The notes under the pieces were generated by a model. The model was not told where the DNA came from, made no database searches, and saw nothing but the letters and a program-made list of their open reading frames with translations. A stretch of 64,000 nt of DNA. Origin: Haematococcus lacustris (taxonomy: Eukaryota; Chlorophyta; Chlorophyceae; Chlamydomonadales; Haematococcaceae). Positions 42,447-55,700 of the stretch are shown piece after piece. Numbering within the stretch: position 1 is the first letter of the stretch; the number at the start of each line of letters is the position of its first letter. The stretch is taken from assembly GCA_030144725.1 (NCBI GenBank), contig JASKMD010000004.1, positions 3,280,828-3,344,827 on the forward strand, read 5' to 3'. The position numbers and the translations under genes are program-made.

Positions 42447-45400
42447 TCACATCTCGCCGGGCACGCTCGTGTCTTCGGCGCCGCGAATGTCGCATGAGCC
42501 ACCCATCACGCCGATCAAGTGGCTCACGCAATCTCGCTCCTTGGACAGCTCGTCTTCCGTCGCCTGCGGCATTAACGGCATCAACGACAGGATAAGCGGC
42601 AGCCAGTCTGGCCTGTAGAGGTTGGCAGCAGTAGTGGACTGACCCTACCGACCGGTCAACTAACACCCTGTCAAACCCAACGCCCAGGTTATGCAAGCTA
42701 GGTACTCCACAGTGATCAGTGCACTTACAGCCAGCTTCTGTCGGAGCCAGTCGTCCAGGATGAAGTCATTGCAGATCTCATAGTCACCATCGCCCTTGGA
42801 CCTAGCAAGGAAGCACGGCATCAGGTCCACACACCGCTGTACCACGCACCACGGCAAAGAATGCAAGCCTGCTGTGGGACGGCATCGCTATGTTGCACAC
42901 AGTGAGATATGATGCGAATGCATACGGCCCAGTCATTCCCGGCCAGCATTGCAACCTTAGATGTCAAAGAAGCAAGATATGACCAGGCAAGTGTATGCAG
43001 GCAGCTACCTGCTGTAGGCACATAAGGCAGTGCTGCAGGTCTGCTGGGTGGCATGGCGCCACCAAAGCCACAGCTGGAGCTGCCACGGTTTGTCAACATT
43101 ACAAAAAAACATGACAGGCAGGCAAGGATGGCTGTGTGTCAGGGTCTGCATAAAACAACACCAACCTGCAGGGGAAGCTGAAGACGAGGCCGTCCTTGAC
43201 GCCGTAGGGGTTGCCGTCTGAGCACACCGCGGTTGAGAAGCAGTCGCCCGCAGGTGTGGGCACGACCAGGGACCTGATGGCGTCAGCTACCGACACCGCG
43301 GTGGAGGCTGCACTGCTCTTGCCCCACTTCTTGATCAGGGCACCGCCGCGCTGAGCTACGCGAGGGGTGAACTCGTCCTTGAACCATCTAAGGGGCGCCA
43401 TGGACAAAACCAAGAGTCACCAAATGGCCTGAGTCACCACATGCACCCATGTGACTGGTCAGCACATGTGCTTGCACCACTGCCACAGGCATCCAAACTA
43501 GCACCAGCACCAGCACCAGCACCAACAGCAGCTAGGGAAAGGTGCCATATGGGACGCCAACCCCAGGCGCAGCTCACAACTAAAGTCACAGCCACAGTCA
43601 CAGTCGACTCAACCTGGCAGCACTGCATTTACGAACCACAACACAAGCAACGCAACACGATACCACATAACTAAGCTCCCAGCATGGGGCAGGTGCTATT
43701 GGCCACGCCACCTAGACAGGACGTGTAGCCAAGACAAAACGCAGCAAGCAAGCCTCATGCACTGCAGGTGGCGCTTACTTGTCGTCTCGGATGACGTTCA
43801 TTGCTGGCAGGCCGCCGATCTTGGCGTTGAGGAAATCCGGGACCTGGGTTGTCGAGTGGTTGCCCCAGATGGCCACCCTGCTGACGCTGGTGTAGAACTT
43901 GCCGGCCTTTAGGGCCAGCTGGCACTTGGCGCGGTTCTCATCCAGCCGGGTCAGCGCGTGGAAGTTGCTGCGGCAGCCAGACAGCAGCTCTGACCAGCTG
44001 TCAGCGGAATCTAGGGGTGTGGGGAATGATGGTGGTGATGGCGATGGTGATGAACGTGACGGTGATGATGGGGATATGGTGCTGTCAGCGGACTGCAATG
44101 GCATGGGGTAGTACTCAGGAGGAGGCAGGCTTGCAGGCAACAGGGAAGGGGAAGAAGAGTAAGATGTTGTGTGGGGATGAAGGATGGTGGCAATGCAGAA
44201 GCAGGCAGGTGCAGTAAAGAGAGCGAAGCTGCATGTTAGGTTAGGTCAACATGCGCAGGCTGGTACACAAGGGTGCTGGGTAGGAGCAACACAGCAATGG
44301 AGTACAGCGCTGATCGACTGCTCCTGCAGGCTAACAGGCTGGCAAACAGGCCGTCAAACATGCCAACGACAAATTTGGTAAGCAGAGCAGGCAGTTTGCT
44401 TTGGGGTGGTGGGGGCCTGGATAGCGCAGAACAACGGCAGGAGGCTAGCGCACCGGCGAGGGATGCGGGGCGCGTTCTCCATGGCAATCAGAGCATTGGT
44501 GTTGCAGGGGTTGCCCACCACAATGATTTTGCAGTTGGGGTCTGCCGACTCGTTTAAGGCCCGACCCTGCAAGCAGCAAACGTGGGCTGATGGGGCTAAG
44601 CAGGCCTTGTGATACGACGGGTGGAGCTCTGAGGACACTTGTCAAGGTGTAGCAGGTACAGCTGACTGTGTATTCTCATGCCAAAGCACTGCACTGAGGG
44701 CCTTCTGAGGCAGGCAACACGCCACAGCACAAAGCCAAGCCCCTTCTTGCATTGGCTGCCATGGGGCCCGGAACACACCACACAACCAACCACCTTCTTA
44801 CAGTGCTGTTGGGGGTGGATGCAAAGCGAAGGTGAATAAAGATATTCTGGACAGGGAAGGGCCGCACCTGCTGCTGGAAGATCTCTCCGTTCTGGTTGAG
44901 CAGGTCAGCGCGCTCCATGCCTGGGCCCCGGGGCTTGGCGCCCACCATGAGAGCCCAGTCAGCACCTGAGAAGATCTCTGCAGGGTCGATGCCAATGGAC
45001 ACCTGCAGCACAGCGGTCACAAGACAAGCTTGCCAACCTGTGGAACGCACCTGTGGAACGCTGACCACACGGGCGTCAGTGGCCAGGGCCTATGCATGTG
45101 TAAGGCACATGCAGTCAGGTAGAACGCAAGCGCAGACAAGCTGGTGGGACCAGTCGCCTTTCCAATGTGTGGCTATGAAGTGTGATAGCACATGGGCAGT
45201 GCGCCTGAAGGCTTGCAAGGGTGCGGTCACACCTCACGCAGCAGGGGGTACAACGAGTCCTCCAGCTCCATGGCTACCCCCTCCAGTGCACCACGGGAGC
45301 GCTCGCTGCCCAACAGTTGCAGGGCAATGGGCTGCTCCTTGCCGTACACCTCCCCGGATGCCAGCTGCAGGTGCAGGTGCAGGTGCGAGTGCAGGCAGGG

Positions 45401-46121
45401 AGTGGAGTGCTGCTGACTCCTGACACACCCGGCTGTGCTGCCTCCATACCCCGTTCAGAGTAGGTTAGCGCATGGAGTAGATGGATGGATGGAAGGGTAG
45501 GTGGATGTAGGTGCATCAGGGCAGGTGGGTGGTGCAGGCATGCCTGAGTGTGCAGGACACTGCTAGCCCCATGCGCACCATGAATAGCAGGTGATTGGCG
45601 ATGTTGCCTGATGCTCCAGTAACAGCAACCTGCGCAGTTCAGTTAGGGCAACAGGCTTGGATTCCTAGTGTCCAGGACACCCTGCTAATCAATGGCATGT
45701 GTTGTATGCAGGGGACAGCACCTTGATGGTTTTCTTCCATGTTCGGGTCAAGTCCTTCACCTCCTGCAGAACCAAGAACTCACAAGCAAGTTCATGTGGA
45801 AATCAGGCATGGCACAAGAGCTGGGCAGCGCTGGCATGTCTTCGGACTAGAAGAGACGGGTAAACTTCTACTTCTATACCAGTGTGCAGTAAACTGATGT
45901 TACCCACGTTCTGCACGTCATATGACAGCCTGCAGCACAGCATGTCCAAGGCGGTCAGCAACAATTGATCGCCGGACATTTACTGGATTGCCGCAGACGC
46001 ACCTAAATACACCATACTTCTCCGCTGGCTTTGGGGCGACTGGCGCAACTGTCGCGGCGGGAGGGGCCACAGTGGCGGTCGCCGAGGCCTTGATTGACCC
46101 TCGGGTTTGCTTAGAGTGCAT
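42447..46121 (-). CDS. Chloroplast NADP-malate dehydrogenase
   Basis: Reduces oxaloacetate to malate with NADPH in the chloroplast stroma (malate valve). Eleven in-phase exons: 46121-46003, 45929-45908, 45763-45722, 45629-45579, 45364-45233, 45002-44868, 44566-44454, 43967-43779, 43387-43166, 42801-42729 and 42563-42447. They total 1215 nt, 404 residues. The first about 30 residues are Ala/Thr/Ser/Lys-rich, as in a transit peptide, and an in-frame stop lies just upstream of the ATG. Motifs: nucleotide loop [16 protein letters not shown], substrate region [39 protein letters not shown], and catalytic His in [11 protein letters not shown]. The C-terminal extension [20 protein letters not shown] has two Cys twelve residues apart, the thioredoxin-regulated pair that blocks the active site. 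The N-terminal regulatory Cys pair of land plants is missing (KYGVFRLSYD), as known for Chlamydomonas. Confidence 0.95.
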
Positions 46122-47575
46122 AGCGGGGCCTGCTTCAAGTCAAAATATGAGGGGCAAAGGTTCGGACGTGCACAGCGTAGTTTAGGACCCGCGGCGCCAG
46201 CTCACCCTTCATGTTTAGTGCCATGCTGCTGGAGTGATTGCTTGAGATGTGCTGGTACTGTGCGGGTACTTAATCGTCCTGTTCTTCCTTTTTTTTGTAG
46301 CAATCCTCCTATACCTTTTTGCTGCATGGAGGAAATCCAATCCTCCCACGCTCAGGGGTGCAGTTACTGTTGCCATACCGCTTGACCTTGTGCACGATGA
46401 GTGATGAAGGCCTTCGTGGGTGCTTGTCTGGCTATGTGGCTGGGTGGCATGGTACCCTGTTTACAAGAGAGCTTGTCTAACGCCCATCATTTGACCAACC
46501 CTTTTCATTACGCCACAAAACCCATCCCGTTCGCACGTTTCCTTCCCTGACTGCTGGTCTCCCTGTCAAAACGAGCGTAACAAGTGATGTCCCTCACTCG
46601 TTGACATCACGTTAACAGCCGGATTACACACCCTTGGCTGTCATGTAGCCCTCAGGCCAGAGAATAAGGATATCAATCTCGTATCGCCACCGCCTTGCAC
46701 CGCCTTGCACGGTTTTGACAACATTTTATGGGCTGTCTGTACGTCGGCAGATTGCACCGCTTGCTTTCCTTGTGCCTTGGACCATGGTGGGGTGATCATC
46801 ACTCCATGAATCGGAGCCAGCCATGACCTTGAGGGTGACACCTTGAATCATGTCAGTTTGAGCTATCAATCAGGCATGTGGGCAAAATAGAGAGTGCACC
46901 CCTCAGAGCCAGCGTTGAGCCCCAGCCCAGCCCGCACCTAGTACGCCCTGCCACCAGTGGAGTCTTCCTAGCCTGCTCCGCCTCATCACACGCATAATGC
47001 CGCGCACGTCATCGATGTGTCATTAACCCTTGGGGCTGCACCTCAGTCGGTGGGCGTTTCCCCACACCAGCTGCAGAGTCAGGCGACCCCAACTAACGGA
47101 AAGTGACAGGAAATGATAGGAAACCGACCCCTGGTAATCAAAACGACGCCGCGTCTCAGCCGCGTGGTTTCTATTTATGCATTGCACATCACTGGGTAGA
47201 TGACTCCGTCAGCTATGCTGTGCAACTTGTATCATTAAATACTGTACACAGTGCACTGATCACTGCCATGTTGCCAGGCAGGTGGCAGCTGTTTGGTAGG
47301 TAGGCCCTGGCTGCCCACCACCAGTACCCAGGCAAACAGGTTCAAGCATTGAGCCTGGGTCAGGTAGCCAGCTCAGGGTGCATGGCAGGGTGAAGGGAGG
47401 GGTGGTTCACGGCCCGGCATAATTGGGTCAGGGTGAATCATCGACAGCCAACAGGGCACAACACCATGAACAACTGAAACACTTTATCCATGGGGCGCCC
47501 TTGACAGCCACAAATCCCATCCCAACGGCACGTTCTCTTCCCCGACCACTGGGCTCCCGATGAGCACCCTTAGCG
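46122..47575. other. Intergenic region with dispersed repeat
   Basis: Upstream region of MDH and downstream region of the TMEM53-like gene, both on the minus strand. It contains one copy of a dispersed repeat (46659-46731). Otherwise no gene, RNA or element was recognised. Confidence 0.5.
46659..46731. repeat. Dispersed repeat, copy 1
   Basis: About 70 bases containing AAGGATATCAATCT and CGCCTTGCACCGCCTTG, matching 51775-51839 with few differences. On the minus strand both copies can be read as KAVQG(G/C)G(D/G)TRLISLFS, but no larger gene surrounds either one. Confidence 0.75.
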
Positions 47576-50419
47576 TCACCAGTCTCTGAGGGCGGTGGCG
47601 TTGAGGAACTGGGATATCTGGAAGGCGTACTCATGGGGGTGCTGCTTGTAATGCTGGCAGTGACCAGAGTCCGACCACTTCCAGCCTGATACCTCCACGC
47701 CTCTGGACGCCTGCGACTCACCACAGCACTACCCGCCATCAACAATGCCATGCTGCATGGTAGGGTACTTTTGCTAGAGATACGACATGCTGCATGCACG
47801 CAACAAAGTGCATGTGCTGAGTGCCCATTGTTGCTCATGGCATACGGCTTATCAAGAGCTGTGCAGCCCATGGCACAGGGATTAGGCGATGCTGCAGCTT
47901 CTGGCCATGCTCTTGTCCTTTCTCAAGACCATGATAGTGACCATGCTGTAGGTGCTGGTCGCCATGCCACAGATGTCCTGACACTGGCAGGCTTCCTAAC
48001 TACCATCCCCGGCCCGACCTACTGCCTTTGGCGTGCCTGCTACAAGCCACCTGCCATCCCTGCCTGCTTGGCACCCATGAAGATACACCGAGAAGGTGTG
48101 AATGTGCACACTTCAGCTGGCTGCTAGCTGCACACCTGGATGTCCATGAAGCGCTCCACCTCAGCTGGTGGCACCAGAGGGTCGGCATCAGAGTACAAGT
48201 ACAGCTGGGGGCAGGTGGGCGCCATGTCATACCACGCCTCGTACACCTGCACGACGCGTCCACGGAGGTGGGAAGGCAGCTTGTATGTGTGAGCGCTTCT
48301 CGCTGGACAGCACAAGGCTGCGCGCCTTCCTGCACCGTCCCCGCGACACCGGAACTGGGTGGGTTGCCGACGGCGGTTTAACCGACGACGGTTGCGTCGA
48401 AGCACCCAGGCGTGGCTCACCTCCTTCTCCCGTAACTTCACTGAAGGTCGATCAAGGTACCAGCGGAGGGCTCCTCGCGCGGCTGCTTGCAAGGAGGCCT
48501 GCAGCGGCCCGGCCTGAGCCTGCAGCGCATCCGCGGACACGCCCGACAGGGCCGAGCCCAGGGCCCTGTGCGCGAGAAAACGGCAACGGCAACGTCGGCA
48601 GCGCTGACGGCAGCACCGGCGCAAGCACGCTGAGCGGCATGGGCGGCAGCGTATGGTCGTAGTCGCTGTTGCTGTGAACGCATACGCTTGCACGTCTTAG
48701 GTAGGCATGGACTGGGCATAATCAAGCCTAGGTGCCAGGGCCGCCACCAGTCCCACAGAAGGCAACATGCCTAAGGCGAGGAGCACATACCAGCAGCATT
48801 GGTTTATGCAGCCAGCGTGGGCAAACATTGGCATGCGTTGACTAGGTGATGGTGGTGGTGGTGGTGGTGGTAGGCTGCAGGTTTGACAGCACCCAGGGCC
48901 CAGCACTCACAAAGCTGCCCTCTCCTCTGTCACCGGGGCTGGGCCTGAGTCAAAGATGATGCCCTGCAGCAGCAGAGGTGTGTGTATGTGTGGGGGGGTG
49001 CGTGGGCATTTTTGCAGTTGTGTAACAAGTGAGACAGAGTGAGCACTGCTCAGCATACAATGTTGGACTAAAGCATTGGTCTGACTAAGGGGGTGCTACA
49101 ACAGGCATTTTATGAAATCGACCTGTAGCACTTGTCCGAGTCAGGGGAGCCTCAACAGGCATGCAGGTGAGGGGTGATGAGGGAGTGACGCACAGGTTCG
49201 ATTCTCTGGCTGCACCATCTAGCACAACATGTGGAGGCGGGCACGCAGGGACGGTGGTGATGCACCTGAATGTCTTCAACCAGGTCACGCCTCACGGCCA
49301 CATCCTCCACCTCATCCATCCAGCGCCACATGGTGCCCGCATGGATGAAGCCCCCAGTGCTGCAAACAACACATCTCCAGACTGTGGCTAAGGTATGGCC
49401 ACCACCCACTGTTGCAACTGTAGTGGCATTTGACTGTGCTGCACGTCAGCAAATGACATGTGATGCTGATGACGATGACGATGGTGATGGCTGCAACTGC
49501 ACAGCAGTGGGGCCATAGCAACGCCTGGGAAGAGTCGCTTGTTGCAGTCTTACATGGAACACATGTAAGGGGCTGTGCAAGGGGGTAAGCGAGGGTGTGT
49601 GCAAGGGGCTGTGCGAGGGGGAGGGGCTGTGCGAGGGGGTGTGCTAACCGGATGTGGCACGTGCGCTAGGACCCAGTTGCTAATAACACCAAGGGAATTG
49701 CCATGCAGGACTGGCTGCTGCTGCTGACATGGCTGCAGCTGCCGTCGACATGCCTGCCGTTGGCGCACCTGAAGATGTGGTATATTGTGGGCATGCCAGG
49801 GTTCTCTGTGTGCATGCGGGACACCCTGTCTATGTGGGTGCCAGCAGTGACCACCCCCCGCCAGCGCAGCAGCGTCATGGGAATGGTGGGTCGTAGAGTC
49901 AGGACCTCATGGTCCCCGCTGCGGGCCCATAAGTTGGCATACCTACAATCATGGCATCATACGCAAAGCATTACCAGCACCAAGCTTCATCAATTTGGCC
50001 CAAACCTGGGCCCAGGCACATGGCAACTGCATGGGCTGCCAAGAGAGAGGCAGAGCATGTGTGAAGTAGCCCACCTACTTCTGCAGGTACTTTCGTTTGG
50101 AACCCATCCAGCCTATTACTACCACCCGGCAAGCAGCTGGGCTGATAATGAGAGGGGGAGCGCTGGCATGGCCTGCTTGTTGCCAGGCTGAGCCCATGCT
50201 GACACTTGCTGTCCCAAGCCTCGCATCTGGACGACTAGCATCATGGAAAGCTCTGGTACAGGAGGTCCAGCCATTTACTGAGGAGTGCAGAGTTGGCTTA
50301 CGCGAACAAACAAAGGGGCGGGGTGCCGCCGAGAGAAGGGAGAAATGGTTGCGTGCCGCAGGGGAGAGAAGGACCATGCTTCTCGCGATGCTAGTCAGCA
50401 TTGTCAGTGTTGATTGCAT
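47576..50419 (-). CDS. TMEM53/DUF829-type alpha/beta-hydrolase-fold protein
   Basis: Exons: 50419-50079, 49942-49769, 49359-49266, 48963-48911, one near 48690-48421, 48246-48136 and 47710-47576. All checked junctions are in phase except the poorly defined start of the 48.6 kb exon. Family segments in order: RVVVIGWMGSKRKYLQKYA, HEVLTLRPTIPMTLL, IYHIFSTGGFIHAGTMWRW with the nucleophile-elbow-like S-T-G-G, GIIFDSGP, PQLYLYSDADPLVPPAEVE, and the C-terminal SGHCQHYKQHPHEYAFQI. DUF829 members have a lipase-like fold; animal TMEM53 is a nuclear-envelope protein, and the chemistry of plant and algal members is not established. The first about 75 residues (starting MQSTLTMLTSIARSMVLL) look like an organelle-targeting sequence. 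An in-frame upstream GTG was not used as the start. Confidence 0.85.
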
Positions 50420-51774
50420 AACGTCGCACGGCTTTGACACAGGGCGTAAGCTGTGTCCCTATCTACCAACCGAACAACCAGCAGCCAATACACCAACCGA
50501 ACGACAATGGGGAACCGCTTTGACACAGGCCGTCCTGTATCCATGTCCTCCTGTGGAACCCCTACACTTCTCCACAGGAGTCAGTGACCGGTGTGTGTCC
50601 CTAACCTAGGTCCCTAACCCTAGGAGTCGCTGGAGCCCTTCGCTGTCCTGGTCTTCCTGTTTTTTCCCTGGTTTACTCGTTAGTGTCATGTTGGCCGCGG
50701 CGCGGGGCAGTCAGACGGGCATTCGTTCGGCATTCACTGTGGTTACTTCAATGGACATGTGGGCCACCAGGGCTGTCACTAAAGCTTACCACCTTCCTCC
50801 ATGTCTTCCTACTCAACAAGCATACCTTCCTCATGTGGGATGCCAGAAGCTTAGGACAAGTCATCATCAACAGCCCCTTTGATCCAGCCGATGCACCATC
50901 CGAACAACCAGCAGCCACTCTGCTTGCATGGTTCCTTGTCAAAGCTTTGAAGAATTGACAATCTATGGGTAAAGCGTGCGCGGCTGAATGTATTTTACAA
51001 CCCTATATACAACTAACCAGGCACAGGCTGCGTGTCTGCACGCAGCAGCCTGGTACAAATCCATCACCATCGTCTGGTGCGTGTGCCTCCATTACTTGAG
51101 CACAATGCTCTTGCACACATACATCCCATTTGTATGGGCTTGATTTCCGCAGGTGGTCATCGCCACCACTTGAGCAACAGGGCCTTATCGCGCACATACA
51201 CCCACTCCTGGCCTGGCCAGCTTTGGCATGGTGGGGCGGCCTGCCCACCTGCAGCTCCAACGGGCGTGGCCCTAGCCAACTACACATTGGCGAACGTTGA
51301 GAGCGCCTGACATGTCCCGGTCCCACAACCTGCAAATCCAGAGGTGGGGGCTAGTCAGGTCAAGAGGACATGTTCAGGTCATGGTCATGTTAAGGGTGGG
51401 CCGAATGAGGCCAGTGATGACCTGATGTTGTTGCTTGTTCACCACCAGGTTATCATTGTCAACTGTTTTGCTTCCTAGCCCCTCACATTAACCCCACCTT
51501 ACCCCTAACCCTCTCACCTCTTACCCAAGCTACGGGAGGGCCACGTTTTGGGGTGCAGCAGCACCAGCTTTGTATAGCAGCTATGCAGAGCATTGCTTGA
51601 TTGGTGATTGGCTAGCAACTGGCAGCTTCTTCAGGCCTGACATCAGTGTCCCCCTTGCCAGCACCGCAACCCAGAAAGTGTCACAATGTTCATGCGTCCA
51701 CAGTTAGACATGATGCACACCAACCGCACAAGGCCAGACTGATGTGGACTCACCTTTGCTCTAGACCTCACGCT

Positions 51775-51839
51775 AGAGAACAAGGATATCAATCTTGTAC
51801 CGCCACAGCCTTGCACCGCCTTGAACAGTTTTGACAACA
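51775..51839. repeat. Dispersed repeat, copy 2
   Basis: Second copy of the 46659-46731 repeat in the same orientation, with a few substitutions. Confidence 0.75.
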
Positions 51840-52130
51840 CGGCCGTCATCTTTGAGTTTTCTGCCTTATAGGTGGCTGGTGGGTAGGAAGAAGGCTACGT
51901 AATCTAAGCATAAAGGCTGCCAAATGCATGGACACCTTGCAATACAAATCCGGTGTATGTGACTACATACTAGCTCAAACTCATACAGCTCTTGCACCTG
52001 CTCAGGGAGTTCACGCATGACCAGCACGGGGCCACTTGGAGATCAGCGGGGTCTTATATGGTGCACTACTGACCAGCGCAAAGTGCACGTGCGCAGCAGT
52101 CTCCACTTATTTGAAGCGAACATGCCACCG

Positions 52131-52236
52131 GTGTGGGATTTGTGGTAATCAAGGGTGCAAACGAGGACGCTACAGTTGGATTGTAGCTGAGTGAGATTTC
52201 CCACAGTCAAACATGTTATTCCATGTTGATTGAGTT
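52131..52236 (+). repeat. Diverged copy of the Fanzor 3' flank
   Basis: Aligns by eye with 41071-41174 over about 105 bases at roughly 80 percent, including ATCAAGGGTGC, GATTGTAG...CTGAGTGA and CCCACAGTC. It has the same orientation as the Fanzor but no Fanzor coding sequence nearby. Confidence 0.7.
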
Positions 52237-52700
52237 ATGCTTGGATGAGATCAACCCGGCTGGCATGTCGCGTCATCCCTCCCACTCCCACTACTGGCAG
52301 TGCTCGTGACGCTTGATGTGGCAGTGCAGGCATTGCAGTGTAGGCAGTGGTAGCTCAAGAAACCCTCTGGCAATTTGCTGTAGCACGCTATCACATCTGC
52401 ATGCTTTCACTTAAAGCCTTTGCCTAGCGCCGAGTGCCGCCACATGCCGCGGACTACCGAATAAGACGGACCGAATCGTACGAGAAGTACGCAGCCATGT
52501 TGCAGTACACGACAATATAGCAAGTATGGGCTATACCCAGCCCTATTTGGTAACACTACCTCGGAGTTGTGTAACGGTGTTAGTTATCTGTAGCTTCCGA
52601 ACCCGACGTAAAGTTCACACCCTACTCCTGGCTGGCCTCAACCTGGGGCGACTCACGTCAGGGCCTAGGCTAGCGGGCAATTAAGCAACCATCAGGACCG

Positions 52701-55700
52701 ATGCGAGTATTAAGGCGCCTTTTGTGCTCATCGGGTGTTGAGAGCGATGAGCGTAGAGTCACGGTAGACATCAAGCAGCAGTTGATCATCAAAGAGCGTA
52801 CGGACGCAGGCCCAGCAGCAGTGGACAACAGACCACAACAGGCCACAACAGATACCCAACGGCTTGTCGATAGTGGCGTGGGTTGGGCGGAGCAAATGCT
52901 GCAGCAGGTAACGCTGCAGATGGACACAGCCATACCTCTTGCCACAGCATTTACAAGACCATGTGTGCCTTGTGTAGACGCCCTTTCGTAGCCCATCGCT
53001 GACAGCATCGTGATTGAGCCGGGACTGAAGTTCAGCTGAACGACAATTTCACAGTTCTTAATTTGTTCGGATTTCCTTCGCTGTGCAGGTACCCTTTGTC
53101 ACATGCGTCCTGGACACCACCGGCAACAGCCTGCTCTACTGTGGAGGCGTGCCTCCTGCCAGTGCTGCACTTGCATCAGATTGCCTGTACCATATTTTGG
53201 GAGGCGATGCAGATGCAGTGGAGGAAGTACTTCAGTGCACTGATCAAGGCCTTGTGTGGCAAGGCAGCCTCCTAGGACACTGCATGCTACAGCGGCAGCT
53301 TAGCTCGAACAGCCCTGCCGCAGACACATACACACGTGCCCCGCTTCATGCCATCACCGACAGCACAGGCACTTGTTCCTCCCAGGCTCGCCTCGTCCAG
53401 CTCGACCAAGTAGTTGTGGGCAGCTGCTCGCAAGAGGCTACGCAGTTACATGCAGCTGCATTACAAAATCAGCTGGTTGTGAAGCCAGGCCACGCCGATC
53501 AATCCAGCCCAAGGCAGCTGAGCAACCTCCCGACCGATAGCCCAGGTCGTTGCTCTGGTGCGAAGAGAACCTCTGTGCGGTGGGGCAACAGCTCAAACGC
53601 CCAGCCAGTCTCCGCCTTCATGTTTGCCAAACAGCTTAAGGACCCCGCTGCAGGCGGCAGCCCAGGCAGACCCACCCCGTCCTTGCCACAGCCTGCATGC
53701 AGCCCAGGCAGCAGCCTGGAGGGCAGCAGCTCCGTGCAGACTGGTGCAGGTTGCAGCGTGGCGAGGGCCCAGCGCTCCCTGGACCGCAAGCATTCGCTGT
53801 CCTTTGCCCACCAACCACACATGTCAACCTCCGGGACCGCAGATTGCCTGCAGGTGTGCCCTGGCTCGCTCCCACCACTGCCAGCCCAGTGGTGCAGCTC
53901 TGGAGCCATCTCCTTGGCCCTTGGCAGCTGGGCCAACCCTGTAGACCTGGTACTCAGGGGCAGCCTGTCATGTCTGTACGTCACACCAGCACATGCAGTG
54001 GACCCACACAGGGTAGTGGTGCAGACCAGAGGTTACTATAAAGAGAGGCAACACCAGAGGAGAGGTGCACAGAGCCTTCAGGCGGGGGCCTCACATTTTG
54101 CACCGTTTCTCCAGTGTCTAATGCATGCTTCCCTTCCCTTCCCTTCAGCAGCAGAGGTTCCCACCACAGCTGGTTGTGTGGCGCCCACCTACTGCTGTGA
54201 GCACCTGCCACTTGAACTGTTACCCGAACTCTGGGGGGCTGACTGTGGCTGCCTGGGTGACCTTGGCTGACTGTGGTAGACTGATTCACTCACTCATGTA
54301 ACCTGACACAGCTAGAGCATGGCCTGCCACGCATTGCTGTGCTGGCTGCTGTTGGAGCGAGGCAGGCATGGGAGTCAACAGGGAGGATGCTTGTCTGAAG
54401 GCCCTGCTGGTGGCACCAGGTGTCCTGGCACAGTCACTCCCTCACCAAAGTGTGATTGGCTCACCCAGTGGCTACTGTCACACCTCACTTGTGTGACCAA
54501 CCCCATGTACCATGCCCGTAATGCCGGGCCCAAACGGTGCAGAGTCAACCTCAGCTGGGCACGGTGGGGCCAGTGCCGAGCCAGCAGCTGAAGGAGCGGC
54601 TGCGCCGCCGCACCAAGACTGCCACCATGCTGGAGCTACTGCTGGCCGCCAACCACAGTGCGGACTCAGCTTCTTGCCAGGACCGTGCAAGTCGGGCGGG
54701 AGCCCCACGCCCCCCTAGCAAGGTCAACCCCTTGAAGTTTTTGACGGGGCAGGTAAGAGGTCCAGGAGATGCTTGCAAGGGGTGGGGTCAGATGAGGTGT
54801 GGAGGGGTGCTGCAGGTGCATGCTAGGGGTGGGGCGAGCAGGAGGAGGGGAGAGTGTGGTTTGTGGCGGTGGTAGTATGTGTGCCCTGTGAGCCAGCTCA
54901 GGAACACTGCCTGATAAGGAGAGGATGAAGTGCCTGAAAGCATGTTGTAAACATTGTAAGACATCTAAGTGACGGTGATGTGCTGAAGTGCAGCGGCAGC
55001 ATCACCCACCACCGCATCCAATTCATTCCAGATTACGCCACTGAACGCCATTTGTCTCGCTCCTGTCAGCAGCTGCCTTAGGGCTGCCTGGTGGGATCCA
55101 GGTCCAGGTGCAGGAGCATCAGGAGCAGGGCATCAGGAGGGAGATGGAGCTTGGAGAGCACAGCAACAGCCCCTCCACCCCTCCTTCTTGCACCACCGTG
55201 CACCCACCCCGGTCTGACCCTCCCTGCTCAGCCACCCCTACCGCTCGAACCCCTCTTGCCAAGCCGCAAGAAATGCATCGCAGTCAGGCACTTGCCGTGG
55301 TGCTGTCTGCTCCCTAACTCCTGCAGGCGCCTGCCACTGATGATAGCTTCCCCCAAGAAGGGCCTGAACTAGAAGGGCTGGAATGCCTCCAAGCCAAGAG
55401 CTGTGGCTCCAAGCCGGTGAACAGACAGAGAGTGTCCTTTGCCCACAGCCCTGCCATCCTTGAGTGCAAGCCTCTGCGGGCACGACGCTCCAAGTCGCTG
55501 GAGGTGGGCGGTTGGAGGTGGCAGGGCCAGCAGGGTAGCTGCCTGCCTTCCTGCCCCTTCCTGCCCCACTATGCCCAGCTGCTCTCAATGCTTCTGCTCC
55601 TGTTGTGCCGCTTTGCCTCTTTGCAGCATGTTGGGTGTGTCATACTGCAAGCCAAGTGTATGCAGGCCAGTCATCTGAGCAAATGCAAATACAGTGTCCC

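Larger units (their letters stand above)
50420..52700. other. Divergent intergenic region
   Basis: Lies between the start of the minus-strand TMEM53-like gene and the plus-strand cyclase gene, so it should hold both promoters. It contains a dispersed repeat (51775-51839) and a diverged copy of the Fanzor 3' flank (52131-52236). A short phrase, CCGAACAACCAGCAGCCA, occurs at about 50468 and 50899. No supported gene. Confidence 0.55.

Noticed and set aside
52670..53008. Minus-strand frame opposite the first cyclase exon
   Set aside because: Shadow frame; the plus frame has a GTAACG donor that joins in phase to the exon at 53089.
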